Assembly: GCA_041739525.1 (NCBI GenBank)
Contig: JBGSNQ010000192.1
Coordinates: forward strand, 1-64,000
Reading direction: 5' to 3'
DNA length: 64,000 nt
From: DATJGR01 sp041739525
Lineage (GTDB): Bacteria > Pseudomonadota > Gammaproteobacteria > Pseudomonadales > Azotimanducaceae
The notes under the pieces are model-generated. The model was not told the origin of the DNA. It ran no database searches and saw only the letters and a list, made by a program, of their open reading frames with translations. Numbering within the stretch: position 1 is the first letter of the stretch; every line of letters begins with the position of its first letter. This document shows, one piece after another, positions 24,753-34,139 of the stretch. The translations under genes and the position numbers were made by a program.

Positions 24753-27635
24753 TTAGATTTCTGCGCTGATGCCGAAGCTGAACGTACGTCCCAGGCCGTA
24801 CTCGCGTTCGGTAACGCTGCCGCGTTTCACCTCGACGTTCTCGTCGAGGAGGTTCTTCGCCTTGAACTTGAGACTGAGGTGCCGACCGAACATGTCGAGA
24901 CCCTGGATGTAGACGAAGTCGAGCCACGGCGGCAGTTCTTCGATAGCGCCGGGCAGGTTGTCGGTTCCGACATCGACGGTGCGTTCGTCTGCGTAGTTGA
25001 AGAGTAGCGAGGCCTGAATGTCGCGCTCGAGGTCATCCCAGGTGAGCTGCGTGTTCACGACCCATTCGCTCTGCCCCTGCAGCGCACGCCCGCTGCTCTC
25101 GAACAACGCGGTGTTTTGCGGGAGGTCGACGCTCGAATCGATGTAAGCGCCGTTGAATCGGACGTACATGTTGCGGACGACCGGCGCGTCGATGAAATCC
25201 AGTTGTTTGCGAAATGAGACCTCAACGCCTTCGTTGGTTGCCGATTCGGCATTGAACGGGCGCCGCAAGACCGGCGCTCCCGGGATCACCTCTATCTCGA
25301 TCGGATCGCTGAAGTCCTTGTAGAACAGCGCCACCTGAACGTTGTCCTGATCTGCGAAATACCACTCCCAGCGGACGTCGAAGTTGTCGATGTGCGCCTC
25401 ATCGAGATCGGGATTACCGATGTAGCTGTAACCACTGTCGGGATCGACGAACCGCACCGGTCCCACTTCACGCAGATCGGGACGGTTGACCGTTTGAGAG
25501 GCGCCGAAGCGGATCTGCATCGTCTCCGTCAGGAGCCAGGTCAACGTCGCGGCCGGCAGCACGTCGGTTTCGTCGATCTCGCCTTCCGACGGCGCCGCAG
25601 CAGCATTCGCATCGACGATCGGATTCGAGTTCATTTTGAACTGTTCGAACCGGGTTCCCAGCGACAGTCGCCAGTTCGCGCCGAACTCGGTTTCTGCACT
25701 CAGGTAGAACGCCCCGAGCTTCTCTTCGCCTTCGTAGTTCTCGGCAACGAGGTTCGTGTTACGCGAATTGAGCGCGAGTTCGAGCAGGTTCTCACCGAGA
25801 TTGTCGGCATACATGATGGTGCCGATGAGTTCCCCGCGCAGTGCTTCGAACTCGCTGCGTGGCTGAAACGTGCTGGTCAGATACTCGAAGCGGGTGTTCG
25901 AGGTGTCACGCTGCTTCTCGTTGTAGACCGCGCCAATCTTGACGGTGGTGGTGTTGTCGTCGCCCCAGTCGAAGGGTTTAGCAGCGCTCAGACCCGTTCC
26001 CCAAGCGTCGTCCTGCATGTTCTCCCAGGTTCGCGGCAGCGAACCCTGGTCGTCCGACAGCTGATAGGGCGTACCTGCCGGAGAGTTGCCCGGACGCTCG
26101 TACACAAACGTGCTGGTATTCGGTACTTCGCGCTGCGCCACCGCGTAGTCGGCAGACCATTCGACGACCAGATCCTGCGCGTCCCCGAGAAAGTGCTGCC
26201 CCGAAAGCTGCCAGGTCCACAGTTCGCGCTCTTCCCAGCCGTAAGTCGTAGCGACCGCGTCTTCGCCGCTGCCCTTGTTTTCATCGAAGAAAAAGTAACG
26301 GATGGAGTTCTTTTCGGTGCGGCGGGTCAGAAACGCCACGCTGCGCAGCGTATTCGATTCGTTCAAGTGCCACTCGAGATTGAGCAGCCCCGACAAGTCG
26401 ATGGTCTGCAGCGTGCGACTGTAGTTGTCGTCGGAACCGTTGGCCTGAACGGACGGGTTCGCGTCATCCAGTGTTTGTGCTTCCTGGCGCTTTTCCTCGA
26501 TCAGGTGATAGTCGTTCTTGTAGCGGAGCCCCATCAGCGCACCGACGTTGCCCTCATCACCCGTATCCCAGCGCTGGCCGAACGCGCCGTCGACGATATA
26601 GGTCGCCGGCAGCTCCTCCATTTCCGCGCCCCAATTCTGACTCAGCGATCGCGCCAATTGCGTCTGCTGCGCCGGATCGTTCAATGCCTGTGCGAGGTTG
26701 CCCTTGTTCTGTTTGATCAACGACGGCAGTTCGCGGGCGCCGAAGTCGAACCCTGTCCAATCGGTACTACTGCCGTTGTAGGAAAGCGCCTTGGTACCGG
26801 TCGCGTTGGTGTTGGTTTCCACCGCAACCTGTACCTGCCGAATCGGCCCCTCGGGGATCGCGCGCGTGCGAAGCCCCACGGAGCCGCCACCGAAATCGCC
26901 GTACTGGTCCGCGGAATAGGTCTTCTGAACCTCGATGGTTTCCATGACACCCGTCGGAAACAGATCGAACGGTACGACCCGACGCAGCGGGTCGGGGCTC
27001 GGCAACAGCGCGTTGTTGAAGGTGGTATTGGAGTAGCGCTCACCCATACCTCGGACGTAGATGTACTTGTCGTTCATGATCGTCACGCCGGAAACGCGGG
27101 CGAGCGCTTCCGTCGCGGTACTGTCGCCGGCGATCTTGAAATCGTTTGCGCTGACGACATCGAGAACGGAATTGGACCACCGCGCCTGCTCGCTCTGCCC
27201 GATGTAGCTTCCGACCACCACCACGTTCTCGACGGCTTCCGGAGGACCCGAAACCGGGGTGTCTTCGACCGCTACCGGCGCATCGCCGAGCCGAAACGCG
27301 GATTCCTGCACAACACCCGCCTTGATGCTCAAGGCGGGGAAACTACGGCGCGGGAACTGCGCATGCTTGATGCTGATGTCGTACTCGGCCGCCGGAAGCT
27401 CCACAGAAAACCGGCCTTCCGCATCGGTTTTGCCGAAGCGCACGAGTTCGATGTCGCGGCCCTTGATCTCGACGATCGCACCTTCCACCGGATTGCCGTT
27501 GGCTATTGTGCTGACACGACCATCGAGCAGCCCGACCTGCGGTGCGTCAGACTCCTCTGCCGCCGCCATCGGAACTGAGACGACCAACAGCGCCGCCTGC
27601 GCCACCCGGACTCCCCATCTCAAAACCTGCTTCAT
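24753..27635 (-). CDS. TonB-dependent receptor with carboxypeptidase-regulatory-like N-terminal domain
   Basis: 960 residues. The signal peptide ends near PMAAAEE. A small beta-sandwich domain follows (GRVSTIANGNPVEGAIVEIK, GRFSVELPAAEYDISIKH). The plug is recognised from NSVLDVVSANDFKIAGDSTA, YIYVRGMGERYSNTTFNN and FPTGVMETIEVQKTYS. The remainder is a 22-strand barrel ending in REYGLGRTFSFGISAEI. It imports a ligand across the outer membrane with energy from TonB/ExbBD. ATG 27635 has AGGGGAT upstream; an in-frame ATG at 27662 is less likely. It is followed by the duplicated lipoprotein, reminiscent of SusC/SusD pairs although the lipoprotein is not SusD. Confidence 0.9.
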   Translation of the reverse strand: MKQVLRWGVRVAQAALLVVSVPMAAAEESDAPQVGLLDGRVSTIANGNPVEGAIVEIKGRDIELVRFGKTDAEGRFSVELPAAEYDISIKHAQFPRRSFPALSIKAGVVQESAFRLGDAPVAVEDTPVSGPPEAVENVVVVGSYIGQSEQARWSNSVLDVVSANDFKIAGDSTATEALARVSGVTIMNDKYIYVRGMGERYSNTTFNNALLPSPDPLRRVVPFDLFPTGVMETIEVQKTYSADQYGDFGGGSVGLRTRAIPEGPIRQVQVAVETNTNATGTKALSYNGSSTDWTGFDFGARELPSLIKQNKGNLAQALNDPAQQTQLARSLSQNWGAEMEELPATYIVDGAFGQRWDTGDEGNVGALMGLRYKNDYHLIEEKRQEAQTLDDANPSVQANGSDDNYSRTLQTIDLSGLLNLEWHLNESNTLRSVAFLTRRTEKNSIRYFFFDENKGSGEDAVATTYGWEERELWTWQLSGQHFLGDAQDLVVEWSADYAVAQREVPNTSTFVYERPGNSPAGTPYQLSDDQGSLPRTWENMQDDAWGTGLSAAKPFDWGDDNTTTVKIGAVYNEKQRDTSNTRFEYLTSTFQPRSEFEALRGELIGTIMYADNLGENLLELALNSRNTNLVAENYEGEEKLGAFYLSAETEFGANWRLSLGTRFEQFKMNSNPIVDANAAAAPSEGEIDETDVLPAATLTWLLTETMQIRFGASQTVNRPDLREVGPVRFVDPDSGYSYIGNPDLDEAHIDNFDVRWEWYFADQDNVQVALFYKDFSDPIEIEVIPGAPVLRRPFNAESATNEGVEVSFRKQLDFIDAPVVRNMYVRFNGAYIDSSVDLPQNTALFESSGRALQGQSEWVVNTQLTWDDLERDIQASLLFNYADERTVDVGTDNLPGAIEELPPWLDFVYIQGLDMFGRHLSLKFKAKNLLDENVEVKRGSVTEREYGLGRTFSFGISAEI

Positions 27636-28213
27636 TGCCGATCCCCTGAAATATCGGGGCAACTATCGGCAACCAAGATGACGAACGTATGACAAAGCGA
27701 TGTCGGGGCGCGTGCCTCATTGTGCCGTCGCCATCATCGCGTCTATCGAGGTTGGTGAGGCACTACATCGGACACCACGGGCGCCAGACTCGCCCAAGGT
27801 GTTTGTCGGTCTGGGCGTCACGAGGCGAGTCGTTGGAGAGCGGGCTTGCTGACGATGTTACTAAGGCGCGGTCCCAAGCCCACGAAATTCACGTCAAGCG
27901 CAACGAAGCAATTGGGGCACATCATTCTCGGCTTGAATCGCGATGTCGTTGACGTGCAGGACGCCATCGTGAATCGATGCAACCTCCTGATGACCACCGG
28001 TACCGGCATGGCGGCAATCGCGGCCGCCGCCGACCCGTCCGCCGCCACGACAACGACTCGATCGAAAGCGAGGTCTCCGACATGCACTGACCCGCGGTCC
28101 TCTGAGCTTGTTGGCATTTTGGTTTGCGCGTAGATTCCGTGAAGAAGGAACAAAACTCACCCGCCTTCGAAAGCGGACCTGTGCGAGGGGCCCTCGTTTG
28201 AGTCGGGAGTACG
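27636..28213. other. Intergenic region without a supported gene
   Basis: 578 bp between the divergent TonB receptor and acyltransferase genes. Several open frames cross it on both strands, but none has a ribosome site, family match or codon pattern like its neighbours. An 8-bp inverted repeat (GTGCCTCA at 27712, TGAGGCAC at 27756) is the only structure noted. Promoters of both flanking genes must lie here. Confidence 0.6.
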
Positions 28214-29275
28214 ATGGGTATTTTTCGCACGTTCCTCGCACTTCTCGTCGTCGTCTGTCACCTTGCCGGCGGATTCGGTGAGTATTCCGGCCCAGTCGCC
28301 GTCTTCGCGTTCTATACGCTCTCCGGCTATCTGATTACCCGCGTCGTCTGTCGTACCTATTCCAACGGCGTCGAAGGGCTCGGCGCGTTCGCGATCAACC
28401 GATTCCTGCGGCTTTACCCTTCCTATTGGGTCGTAGCCCTCGTCAGTCTCGCCATCGTCTTGGCGTTTCCGCGGTTGGCGATCGCACTCAATGGTGAATT
28501 GAAGCTCCCGAGAGGGAAGTTCGACACGCTCGCGCAAGTGACGATCATCGGACTGCACAAAATCTACTATCTCAATCACAGCCGCCTCGTTCCGACTGCG
28601 TGGTCACTCAACATCGAGATCATCTATTGCGCGCTGATCGCGGTCCTGCTCGGACGGAGTCGTTGGATCGCGCTCGGCTGGTGGGTCGTGAGTTTCGCCC
28701 TGATGGCCCTCTTCGTGCGGCGCAATGATTTTTACGCAGCCTACTTCACGATCTGGGGTCCATCGCTGTGCTTCGCAACCGGTTCGGTTGCGCATCATTT
28801 CCTCACGCTGCGGAAGGAGTTTCCCGGAACCAATGCGGCGTTTCGCGTCGTTCCGTTCATTGTCGTCCTCGCGCTGGCCTTCGCGTTGGATGCCGGACTG
28901 AACGTGCCGCCCCTCGCGCTGATTCTCGCTGCGATTCCGGCGACCGTGCTCGCAATCTTCGTATTGCAGGCCCGGTGGACGGCGCCGCGCCTGCAAAGAA
29001 TCGACGAGGTCATGGCCGACCTCTCCTATCCGATCTTCCTGTCGCACTGGCCGCTCGCCGTCCTCGTGTCTGGGGTGTTCCTCGGGAGCACGGGCCTCGG
29101 CGTTCCATTGCTGCTTGCCACGTTGCCTGTGACGATACTTTTTTCCGTAGCCGTGAACCTGCTCGTGGAAGCACCGGTCCGAACGTTGCGCTCGAAAGTC
29201 CGCCAGGTCGCCGCGAATTCGACCACGACGCACGCAACGCTCGCCGCGAACATCGAGCAGCAAGCTGCGAGGTAG
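28214..29275 (+). CDS. Acyltransferase 3 family membrane protein
   Basis: 353 residues with about ten hydrophobic helices. The family motif R-X10-H is present at Arg5-His16 (RTFLALLVVVCH), followed by FYTLSGYLIT and INRFLRLYPSYW. Such enzymes transfer acetyl or other acyl groups onto extracytoplasmic sugars of polysaccharides, LPS or glycolipids. GGGAG lies 5 bases before the ATG. The next genes are a methyltransferase and a sulfotransferase, suggesting a common decorated glycan or lipid. The C-terminal ~30 residues are polar and cytoplasmic. Confidence 0.87.
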   Translation: MGIFRTFLALLVVVCHLAGGFGEYSGPVAVFAFYTLSGYLITRVVCRTYSNGVEGLGAFAINRFLRLYPSYWVVALVSLAIVLAFPRLAIALNGELKLPRGKFDTLAQVTIIGLHKIYYLNHSRLVPTAWSLNIEIIYCALIAVLLGRSRWIALGWWVVSFALMALFVRRNDFYAAYFTIWGPSLCFATGSVAHHFLTLRKEFPGTNAAFRVVPFIVVLALAFALDAGLNVPPLALILAAIPATVLAIFVLQARWTAPRLQRIDEVMADLSYPIFLSHWPLAVLVSGVFLGSTGLGVPLLLATLPVTILFSVAVNLLVEAPVRTLRSKVRQVAANSTTTHATLAANIEQQAAR

Positions 29276-29492
29276 CGCGAATCGTTCTCGCAGTAGCAGC
29301 CGACGGAGAAGTTCGCGTGCTGCGACAATCGGCCAGCAACGCGATCGTCCGGTCGCACGGGCGTCGCCATGTCGTACCAATCCATGGGTGGTTGGTCCGA
29401 GCGCCGATAGGAGCGTGCGAAGACATTTGCACCGCGTGACGGGCAATGAGGCACATAATCCGGCACACCTGCCGAATCGGCGAAGAAGCACC

Positions 29493-30245
29493 ATGCGAAG
29501 TACTCTGAGGCAATTCGTTCCTGAGCCATTGAAGCGGATCGTTCGCCGATACCGGCGCGGCGAAGTGCAACCTGCAGTCGATCTTCGCGAGTCGACCCGC
29601 TATGCCGATCTCGGTGAACCCAGCCCGCTGATAACGGACGTTTTCCGTCGCATCAAGGACATTCCGGGTTGGTTCAATGTCGACGACTGCGGCCACTTTT
29701 CACTGGTGTTGTCTTTCCAATCGGCCATGGGAATTCACGGAGACTTGTTGGAGATCGGCAGCTATCACGGACGATCGACGGCGCTCATGGCGAGGTATTT
29801 GTTGCCTGGAGAACGCATCGTCGTATGCGACGCGTTCGAATCGGATACGGACGATCCCTATGCCGACAAGCCATCGGTGGAAAACCTCTTTGCGAACATC
29901 GCGCGTCTGAATCCGCAACTCGAGCGGAGTCGCATCGTCGTTCACAAGTGCCTGAGTAACGATCTGAAGCTCGGGGACCAGATGTTCAGATTCATCCACA
30001 TCGACGGTGGACATTCCGCGCAACAGACGTTCTTCGATCTCGAGCTGTGCAGCCGGCACCTTCTGGCGAACGGCGTCATCGTAATGGACGACTACCATCA
30101 CAGAGATTTTCCGGGCGTTGCAGAGGGAGCGGACAAGTTCCTGTCGAGCACCGATGCGTTCAGAGTGTTGGCGGATCTCAACCGTCATGGCGCGCTGGGT
30201 CGCAAGCTCTATCTCGTGCGGCATACTTCGCGACCTGTCGCATAG
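29493..30245 (+). CDS. Class I SAM-dependent methyltransferase (Methyltransf_24-like)
   Basis: 250 residues. SAM motif I is LLEIGSYHGRST (residues 85-96). The later motif FIHIDGGHSAQQ with the acidic IDGGH and VIVMDDYHH resembles the Methyltransf_24/cephalosporin-hydroxylase-like group often found in glycan or secondary-metabolite clusters, where the Asp/His residues bind a metal. The frame is open further upstream to 29388. ATG 29493 is chosen by alignment to the fold, with only a weak GAAG site upstream. It lies 217 bp after the acyltransferase on the same strand. Confidence 0.82.
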   Translation: MRSTLRQFVPEPLKRIVRRYRRGEVQPAVDLRESTRYADLGEPSPLITDVFRRIKDIPGWFNVDDCGHFSLVLSFQSAMGIHGDLLEIGSYHGRSTALMARYLLPGERIVVCDAFESDTDDPYADKPSVENLFANIARLNPQLERSRIVVHKCLSNDLKLGDQMFRFIHIDGGHSAQQTFFDLELCSRHLLANGVIVMDDYHHRDFPGVAEGADKFLSSTDAFRVLADLNRHGALGRKLYLVRHTSRPVA

Positions 30246-30472
30246 ACGTACCGTGCTGACGAGACGATCGTGCCGCGCGCTACGCGCTAGGCCGACCACC
30301 CGAAGGCCACCCACCGAGCAGTTCCGCGACCACGACACGTACCATGGCGATCGCTGCCGGCGCGGGCCGGGGAAATCGCGGATACGGTCGCCGGCGCTGC
30401 TCCCGGTGACACGTCCCTCGATAGGATCGTTGTCGCGCTCGCTTCAGAACGGTGGCGATTGTCCGAGTCAAA
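30246..30472. other. Convergent intergenic region, no gene seen
   Basis: 227 bp between the converging methyltransferase and sulfotransferase genes. No hairpin with a T-run, no repeat and no supported coding frame were found. Confidence 0.5.
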
Positions 30473-31270
30473 TCAGTTCGGAAACCATCGATCCATCACG
30501 TCGCCGCAGCATTCGCGAACGCTGTCATCCAACAGATTCGGGTCCACCCGTTGCAGTACGCCAAATTTGCGTGCGTTGGCGGCCTGATGGCCCAGCTTCA
30601 CGTCAATCGAAGCCGGATCGATATCCAGAAAGGCAGCAAGCTGCTCGGCGGAGTTCATGATCTCGGGGGTCCGGATGACCAAGAGGCGCTCCGGCGGGAT
30701 GACCTCCTGCGCACGGCGGTTGTGATCTCCCCAGGCGGAAAGGTAAGCCCGGATGGGATACAAGCCGGCGTCGCGAAACGCCTCTTCGCCGGGCTGATAA
30801 GTGAATCGTTCGGGGCGGTAGTAGGCCGACTGCGCCCGTCTCCAGTAGGGCCCCACGTCGAATGCGATGAGGTGATTGGCGAGCGAATCGAGCCACGTAT
30901 AGCAATCTCGGATCGTGAGAACGAACCGCGCTTCGGGGAACGTCCGTGCGAGCTGCTCGAGATCAAAGACGTGCAGCCAACAGGACTCCATCTCGAGCCA
31001 CAGCCGGCGATCGCGTCGTTGCAGGAACGACGCCCATTCCGGTCGCTCGCATCGGCCCGCCACAATCTTCGGAATCAGCATGGGGTAGTCGGGCTCGTGA
31101 TCGGAACGATAGCGGCGCGCCACAATGCTGGCGACGGAGTGCGTGCCGGATTTCTCGGTACCCACACAGTACGCGTGGAATCGACGTTTGTACTTCGGCG
31201 CAATGAAGCCGCGCGTGTATACGCCATTGATCACCGCGCGAACGCGGTTGGATAGACTGGCTTCCTCCAA
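30473..31270 (-). CDS. Sulfotransferase family protein
   Basis: 265 residues. The PAPS 5'-phosphosulfate loop is VGTEKSGTHSVASI (residues 36-49). The 3'-phosphate-binding strand is RFVLTIRDCYTWLDSLANH. The later HQAANARKFGVLQRVDPNLL segment resembles the C-terminal substrate or PAPS loop. The enzyme would transfer sulfate from PAPS to a hydroxyl or amine, probably on a carbohydrate or lipid. It converges on the methyltransferase and forms, with the acyltransferase, a three-enzyme decoration set. Confidence 0.8.
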   Translation of the reverse strand: MEEASLSNRVRAVINGVYTRGFIAPKYKRRFHAYCVGTEKSGTHSVASIVARRYRSDHEPDYPMLIPKIVAGRCERPEWASFLQRRDRRLWLEMESCWLHVFDLEQLARTFPEARFVLTIRDCYTWLDSLANHLIAFDVGPYWRRAQSAYYRPERFTYQPGEEAFRDAGLYPIRAYLSAWGDHNRRAQEVIPPERLLVIRTPEIMNSAEQLAAFLDIDPASIDVKLGHQAANARKFGVLQRVDPNLLDDSVRECCGDVMDRWFPN

Positions 31271-32106
31271 GGTATGGCCTCCTCAGGTACCGCCGCGCCA
31301 ACGTCGCTGCAGCGTTCATTTCTTTACACATCAAATGATGATGCAAACCGACGCCCGTGAGCGTGAGCGTACCGTCTACTTACTCGAATTGCTCGGTTCG
31401 AGACGAAACATCCTCGAACTGATTGGGGTTTTCTGACGTCACCGGCGATTCAGCAATGAGGTGCTTCGATGATGCTGCCGACGTCGCTGCCCGTCGCAGT
31501 GGCGTGCAATCGCTCAATGGTCGACACGGACTTCCGCTCCGATCTGCGCGATTTCACCACACCGACGCTGCTGATTCACCGCGACGCCGACACATCCACG
31601 CCGCTAATGTTGACCGGCGCAAAGACCGCGAAGCTGATCGCGAACCGCACCTTCAAGATCTACGAAGGCGCACCGTCGATGAAGTCATCGATGCGTTCGT
31701 GGCATGCGCATACGAAGCCAAGCTACCTGATCTGCTGCAGCGGCCTCGCGATGCGGCGATCCCGAAAACCGACTACGCCGATCTGACCAGATCGTTCGAG
31801 TCGCAATCACATTGCGGCATGCCAGTTCCGTCGTGATGCTGACGGCGCTGTGCGTGCAACTCGACCTACACAGAGCACTTTCTTCGACGATCCCGCGGTT
31901 CGCATTCGAAGTCCGCTACGCGTCACGCTGGGCGGTATGACGCGGGCGCAACTAGGCGAACTGTTGCGTGCGCACGGCGTGCGGCCACAATCACTTATGC
32001 GTCGGACACGCCGCTGGCGTAAGCGGATGCTTGCTCAATCCCAGCGTTGCCGCCAAATTTTGCATGCGTTATAAGATTCAAGAACGCGAACCCGGACACC
32101 CCTGCC
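31271..32106. other. Degenerate region with gene fragments
   Basis: 836 bp without an intact gene. It contains the dead hydrolase/monooxygenase fragment (31469-31786). Further on, at about 31880-31980, is a short stretch (LRVTLGGMTRAQLGELLRAH) that looks like a protein fragment but was not recognised. The leader of the amidohydrolase gene must lie at the end. Confidence 0.6.
31469..31786 (+). pseudogene. Dead partial copy of the hydrolase-ABM gene pair
   Basis: The first part (TSLPVAVACNRSMVDTDFRS, then DTSTPLMLTGAKTAKLI and FKIYEGAP) repeats residues ~180-247 of the intact hydrolase at 20181-20987 but breaks before the catalytic His. Directly after, in another frame, AYEAKLPDLLQRPRDAAI repeats the end of the ABM protein at 20990-21310. 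About 300 bases between these points are deleted relative to the intact operon. Gene order is kept, and most differences are at third codon positions, so this is the residue of a diverged paralogous operon. Confidence 0.87.
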
Positions 32107-33261
32107 ATGGCAGACGCATACGTTCTCGAGATTCCAGAGCAGATCACCATCGAGGCATCGACAAAGCGCATCCCGCAGGCCGCGCGGAAACCATGGCCCG
32201 CCGGCACCGTCATCGTTTCGGCCGACAGCCATCTGATCGAGCAGGACTACTGGTACGCCGGCTTCCCCGAGCACAAGAAAGACCAGGCGCCGCGTATGCT
32301 GTTCGAGAACAACCGGTTCGAGTTCAGCATCGGCGAGAAGTCGATGACGCCGCCGGAGATCGCGGACTTTCTCTGCCGTTCGATGGAATGCACACCGGGG
32401 CTCAACGACGTTCAGGCGCGACTGAAAGATCTCGACATCGAAGGCGTGGAGAAGGAACTGATATTCCCGCAACGCCTCTTCGGTCTGTTCATGTTCGGTG
32501 AAATGCAGAATCGCGAAGAGGTATTCGGCCTCTACAACGAAGCAATCGCGCGGCGCTGCGCCGAAGCGCCGGGACGATTGTTCCCGGTGATGGTGCCGAA
32601 TTACTGGGATATGTCGAACGCGAAGGAATCGGTCGAACGCTGCAAGGCGCTCGGTGCCCGCGGACTCATGGTGCCGCTGAAGCCGGGCAAAGACGTGGAT
32701 GGCACGACCATCCACTACAACCACGGCCGCATGGATCCCTTGTACGCAGCCATCGCAGACAGCGGCCTTCCGCTGATTTTCCACATCGGCGAAGCGATTC
32801 CGTCCGCCATGCCCGGCGCCGCGGGCATCGGCGTGGTCACGCAGATGCAAGGTTTCAGGCTGCAATGGTCGCAGCTGACGTTCGGCGGTGTGTTCGACCG
32901 ATTCCCGGCGTTGAAAGTCGTGTTCGTGGAAGGCGGACTCGCCTGGATCGCCAGCATGCTGCACGACGCCGACATGGTCGCCACGCACTTCAAAGACGCC
33001 ATGAACCCGAAGCTTGCGCACCCGCCGAGCTGGTATTGGAAACATCACTGTTACGCCACTTTGATGACCGACCCGGTGGGACTCTCGCTGCTCGACAGGA
33101 TCGGACCGGAGACGTGCATGTGGTCGTCGGACTATCCGCACACCGAGAGCACGTTCGGCTACACGCGCAGTTCGATCCAGGCAGTGTTCGACGCAACCAG
33201 CGTTGCGAACGCGCAGAAGATCGTCGGCAAGACCGCCCTTGAGCTGTTCAGGATGGAGTGA
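32107..33261 (+). CDS. Amidohydrolase family 2 protein (ACMSD-like)
   Basis: 384 residues of the TIM-barrel amidohydrolase-2 family. Metal-site features include SADSHLIE near the N-terminus, FHIGEA, FVEGGLAWI and the Asp in MWSSDYPHTESTFGY, the family signature. Relatives are decarboxylases and hydrolases of aromatic breakdown products, such as aminocarboxymuconate-semialdehyde decarboxylase. The start is ATG 32107; an upstream in-frame start at 32047 lies in degenerate DNA. It opens the catabolic island and converges on the EthD gene. Confidence 0.87.
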   Translation: MADAYVLEIPEQITIEASTKRIPQAARKPWPAGTVIVSADSHLIEQDYWYAGFPEHKKDQAPRMLFENNRFEFSIGEKSMTPPEIADFLCRSMECTPGLNDVQARLKDLDIEGVEKELIFPQRLFGLFMFGEMQNREEVFGLYNEAIARRCAEAPGRLFPVMVPNYWDMSNAKESVERCKALGARGLMVPLKPGKDVDGTTIHYNHGRMDPLYAAIADSGLPLIFHIGEAIPSAMPGAAGIGVVTQMQGFRLQWSQLTFGGVFDRFPALKVVFVEGGLAWIASMLHDADMVATHFKDAMNPKLAHPPSWYWKHHCYATLMTDPVGLSLLDRIGPETCMWSSDYPHTESTFGYTRSSIQAVFDATSVANAQKIVGKTALELFRME

Positions 33262-33288
33262 CGCCTTCCGACGACCTCCTGACGAAAC

Positions 33289-34041
33289 TCAGGGGATGCC
33301 GATCATCTCGGTGCGGCCGCGCAGCGCCAGCGTCGCGTCGCCGTCTACCCACTGCTCCATGCCGTCGGGCTTGATCGTCTCGCGATAACGTTTCCAGCCG
33401 GAGGCTTCCGGAAAGTACAGCTCCGCCATGCCGGCATAGGTCTCGTTCGCAGGATCGATGCTGTGGCTCACCACGTAGCGGAAGCCGCCGATCTTGCGCA
33501 TCACGCCGGCCACGTTCGGCACGTGCACGTTCAGCCAATGGTCGAACAACTCCTCGAACGCCGCGGTGGGCTTTGCCTTCACCAGAAACGTCGTCTTGAA
33601 GAAGCCCGTTCGGGTGCAGGGAAACGGCGGATTCAGCGTCAGCGGTTCCACCGGAAGGTGTTCGGATCCGTCGATCACGACGTATTCCTTCGTGGCCCAG
33701 CCCACATACGGCTGCGCCTTCTGCTGAAACGTATCGCGCGGCGTGGTGCCGGTGGGGGTTTTCGGCTTCGGCAGCGCCTGATCCCACCAGAGCTGCGCGA
33801 CACCGTCCCACGGATGCACGCCGTCGGCGTTCGCATCGAACAACGTGGCGATGTACCGGCGCGCGTGCAGACGACCGGCCACGGCCGCGTCGTGCTGCGA
33901 CTTGATGACCAGAGGCATGTGGTTGGCGAACCAATGCACCAATAGCTCTTCGCGGGTTGCGGTGTCGCGGCGCTTGATCAGATAGACCATCTTCGCGCCG
34001 TCGGTCTGCTGCGGAACTCCGCTCGATTTGCGTTTCGCCAT
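33289..34041 (-). CDS. Tandem EthD-domain protein
   Basis: 250 residues with two EthD-like ferredoxin-fold halves. The first holds MVYLIKRRDTATREELLVHW and FANHMPLVI; the second FLVKAKPTAAFEELFDHWLN and VHVPNVAGVMRKIGGFRYVV. EthD proteins accompany monooxygenases and P450s of xenobiotic or steroid degradation; their chemistry is generally undefined. It is divergent from the AraC-type regulator across about 100 bp, which may control it. Confidence 0.82.
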   Translation of the reverse strand: MAKRKSSGVPQQTDGAKMVYLIKRRDTATREELLVHWFANHMPLVIKSQHDAAVAGRLHARRYIATLFDANADGVHPWDGVAQLWWDQALPKPKTPTGTTPRDTFQQKAQPYVGWATKEYVVIDGSEHLPVEPLTLNPPFPCTRTGFFKTTFLVKAKPTAAFEELFDHWLNVHVPNVAGVMRKIGGFRYVVSHSIDPANETYAGMAELYFPEASGWKRYRETIKPDGMEQWVDGDATLALRGRTEMIGIP

Positions 34042-34139
34042 CGTGCCCTCTCCCGACTCGCCTTCGACTCATAACATTCTATGCTCGGCCTCTGACGGGC
34101 GGCCACAAAACAGCAAACCCTGCACTGTCGTGATAGCTG

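Noticed and set aside
25392..27578. Long plus-strand open frame (about 728 codons) opposite the TonB receptor
   Set aside because: It lies wholly antisense to a clear receptor gene, has no family features and reflects GC-rich codon use on the other strand.
27846..28153. Short overlapping frames on both strands in the TonB-acyltransferase gap
   Set aside because: No ribosome site, no homology recognised, and both strands are equally open.
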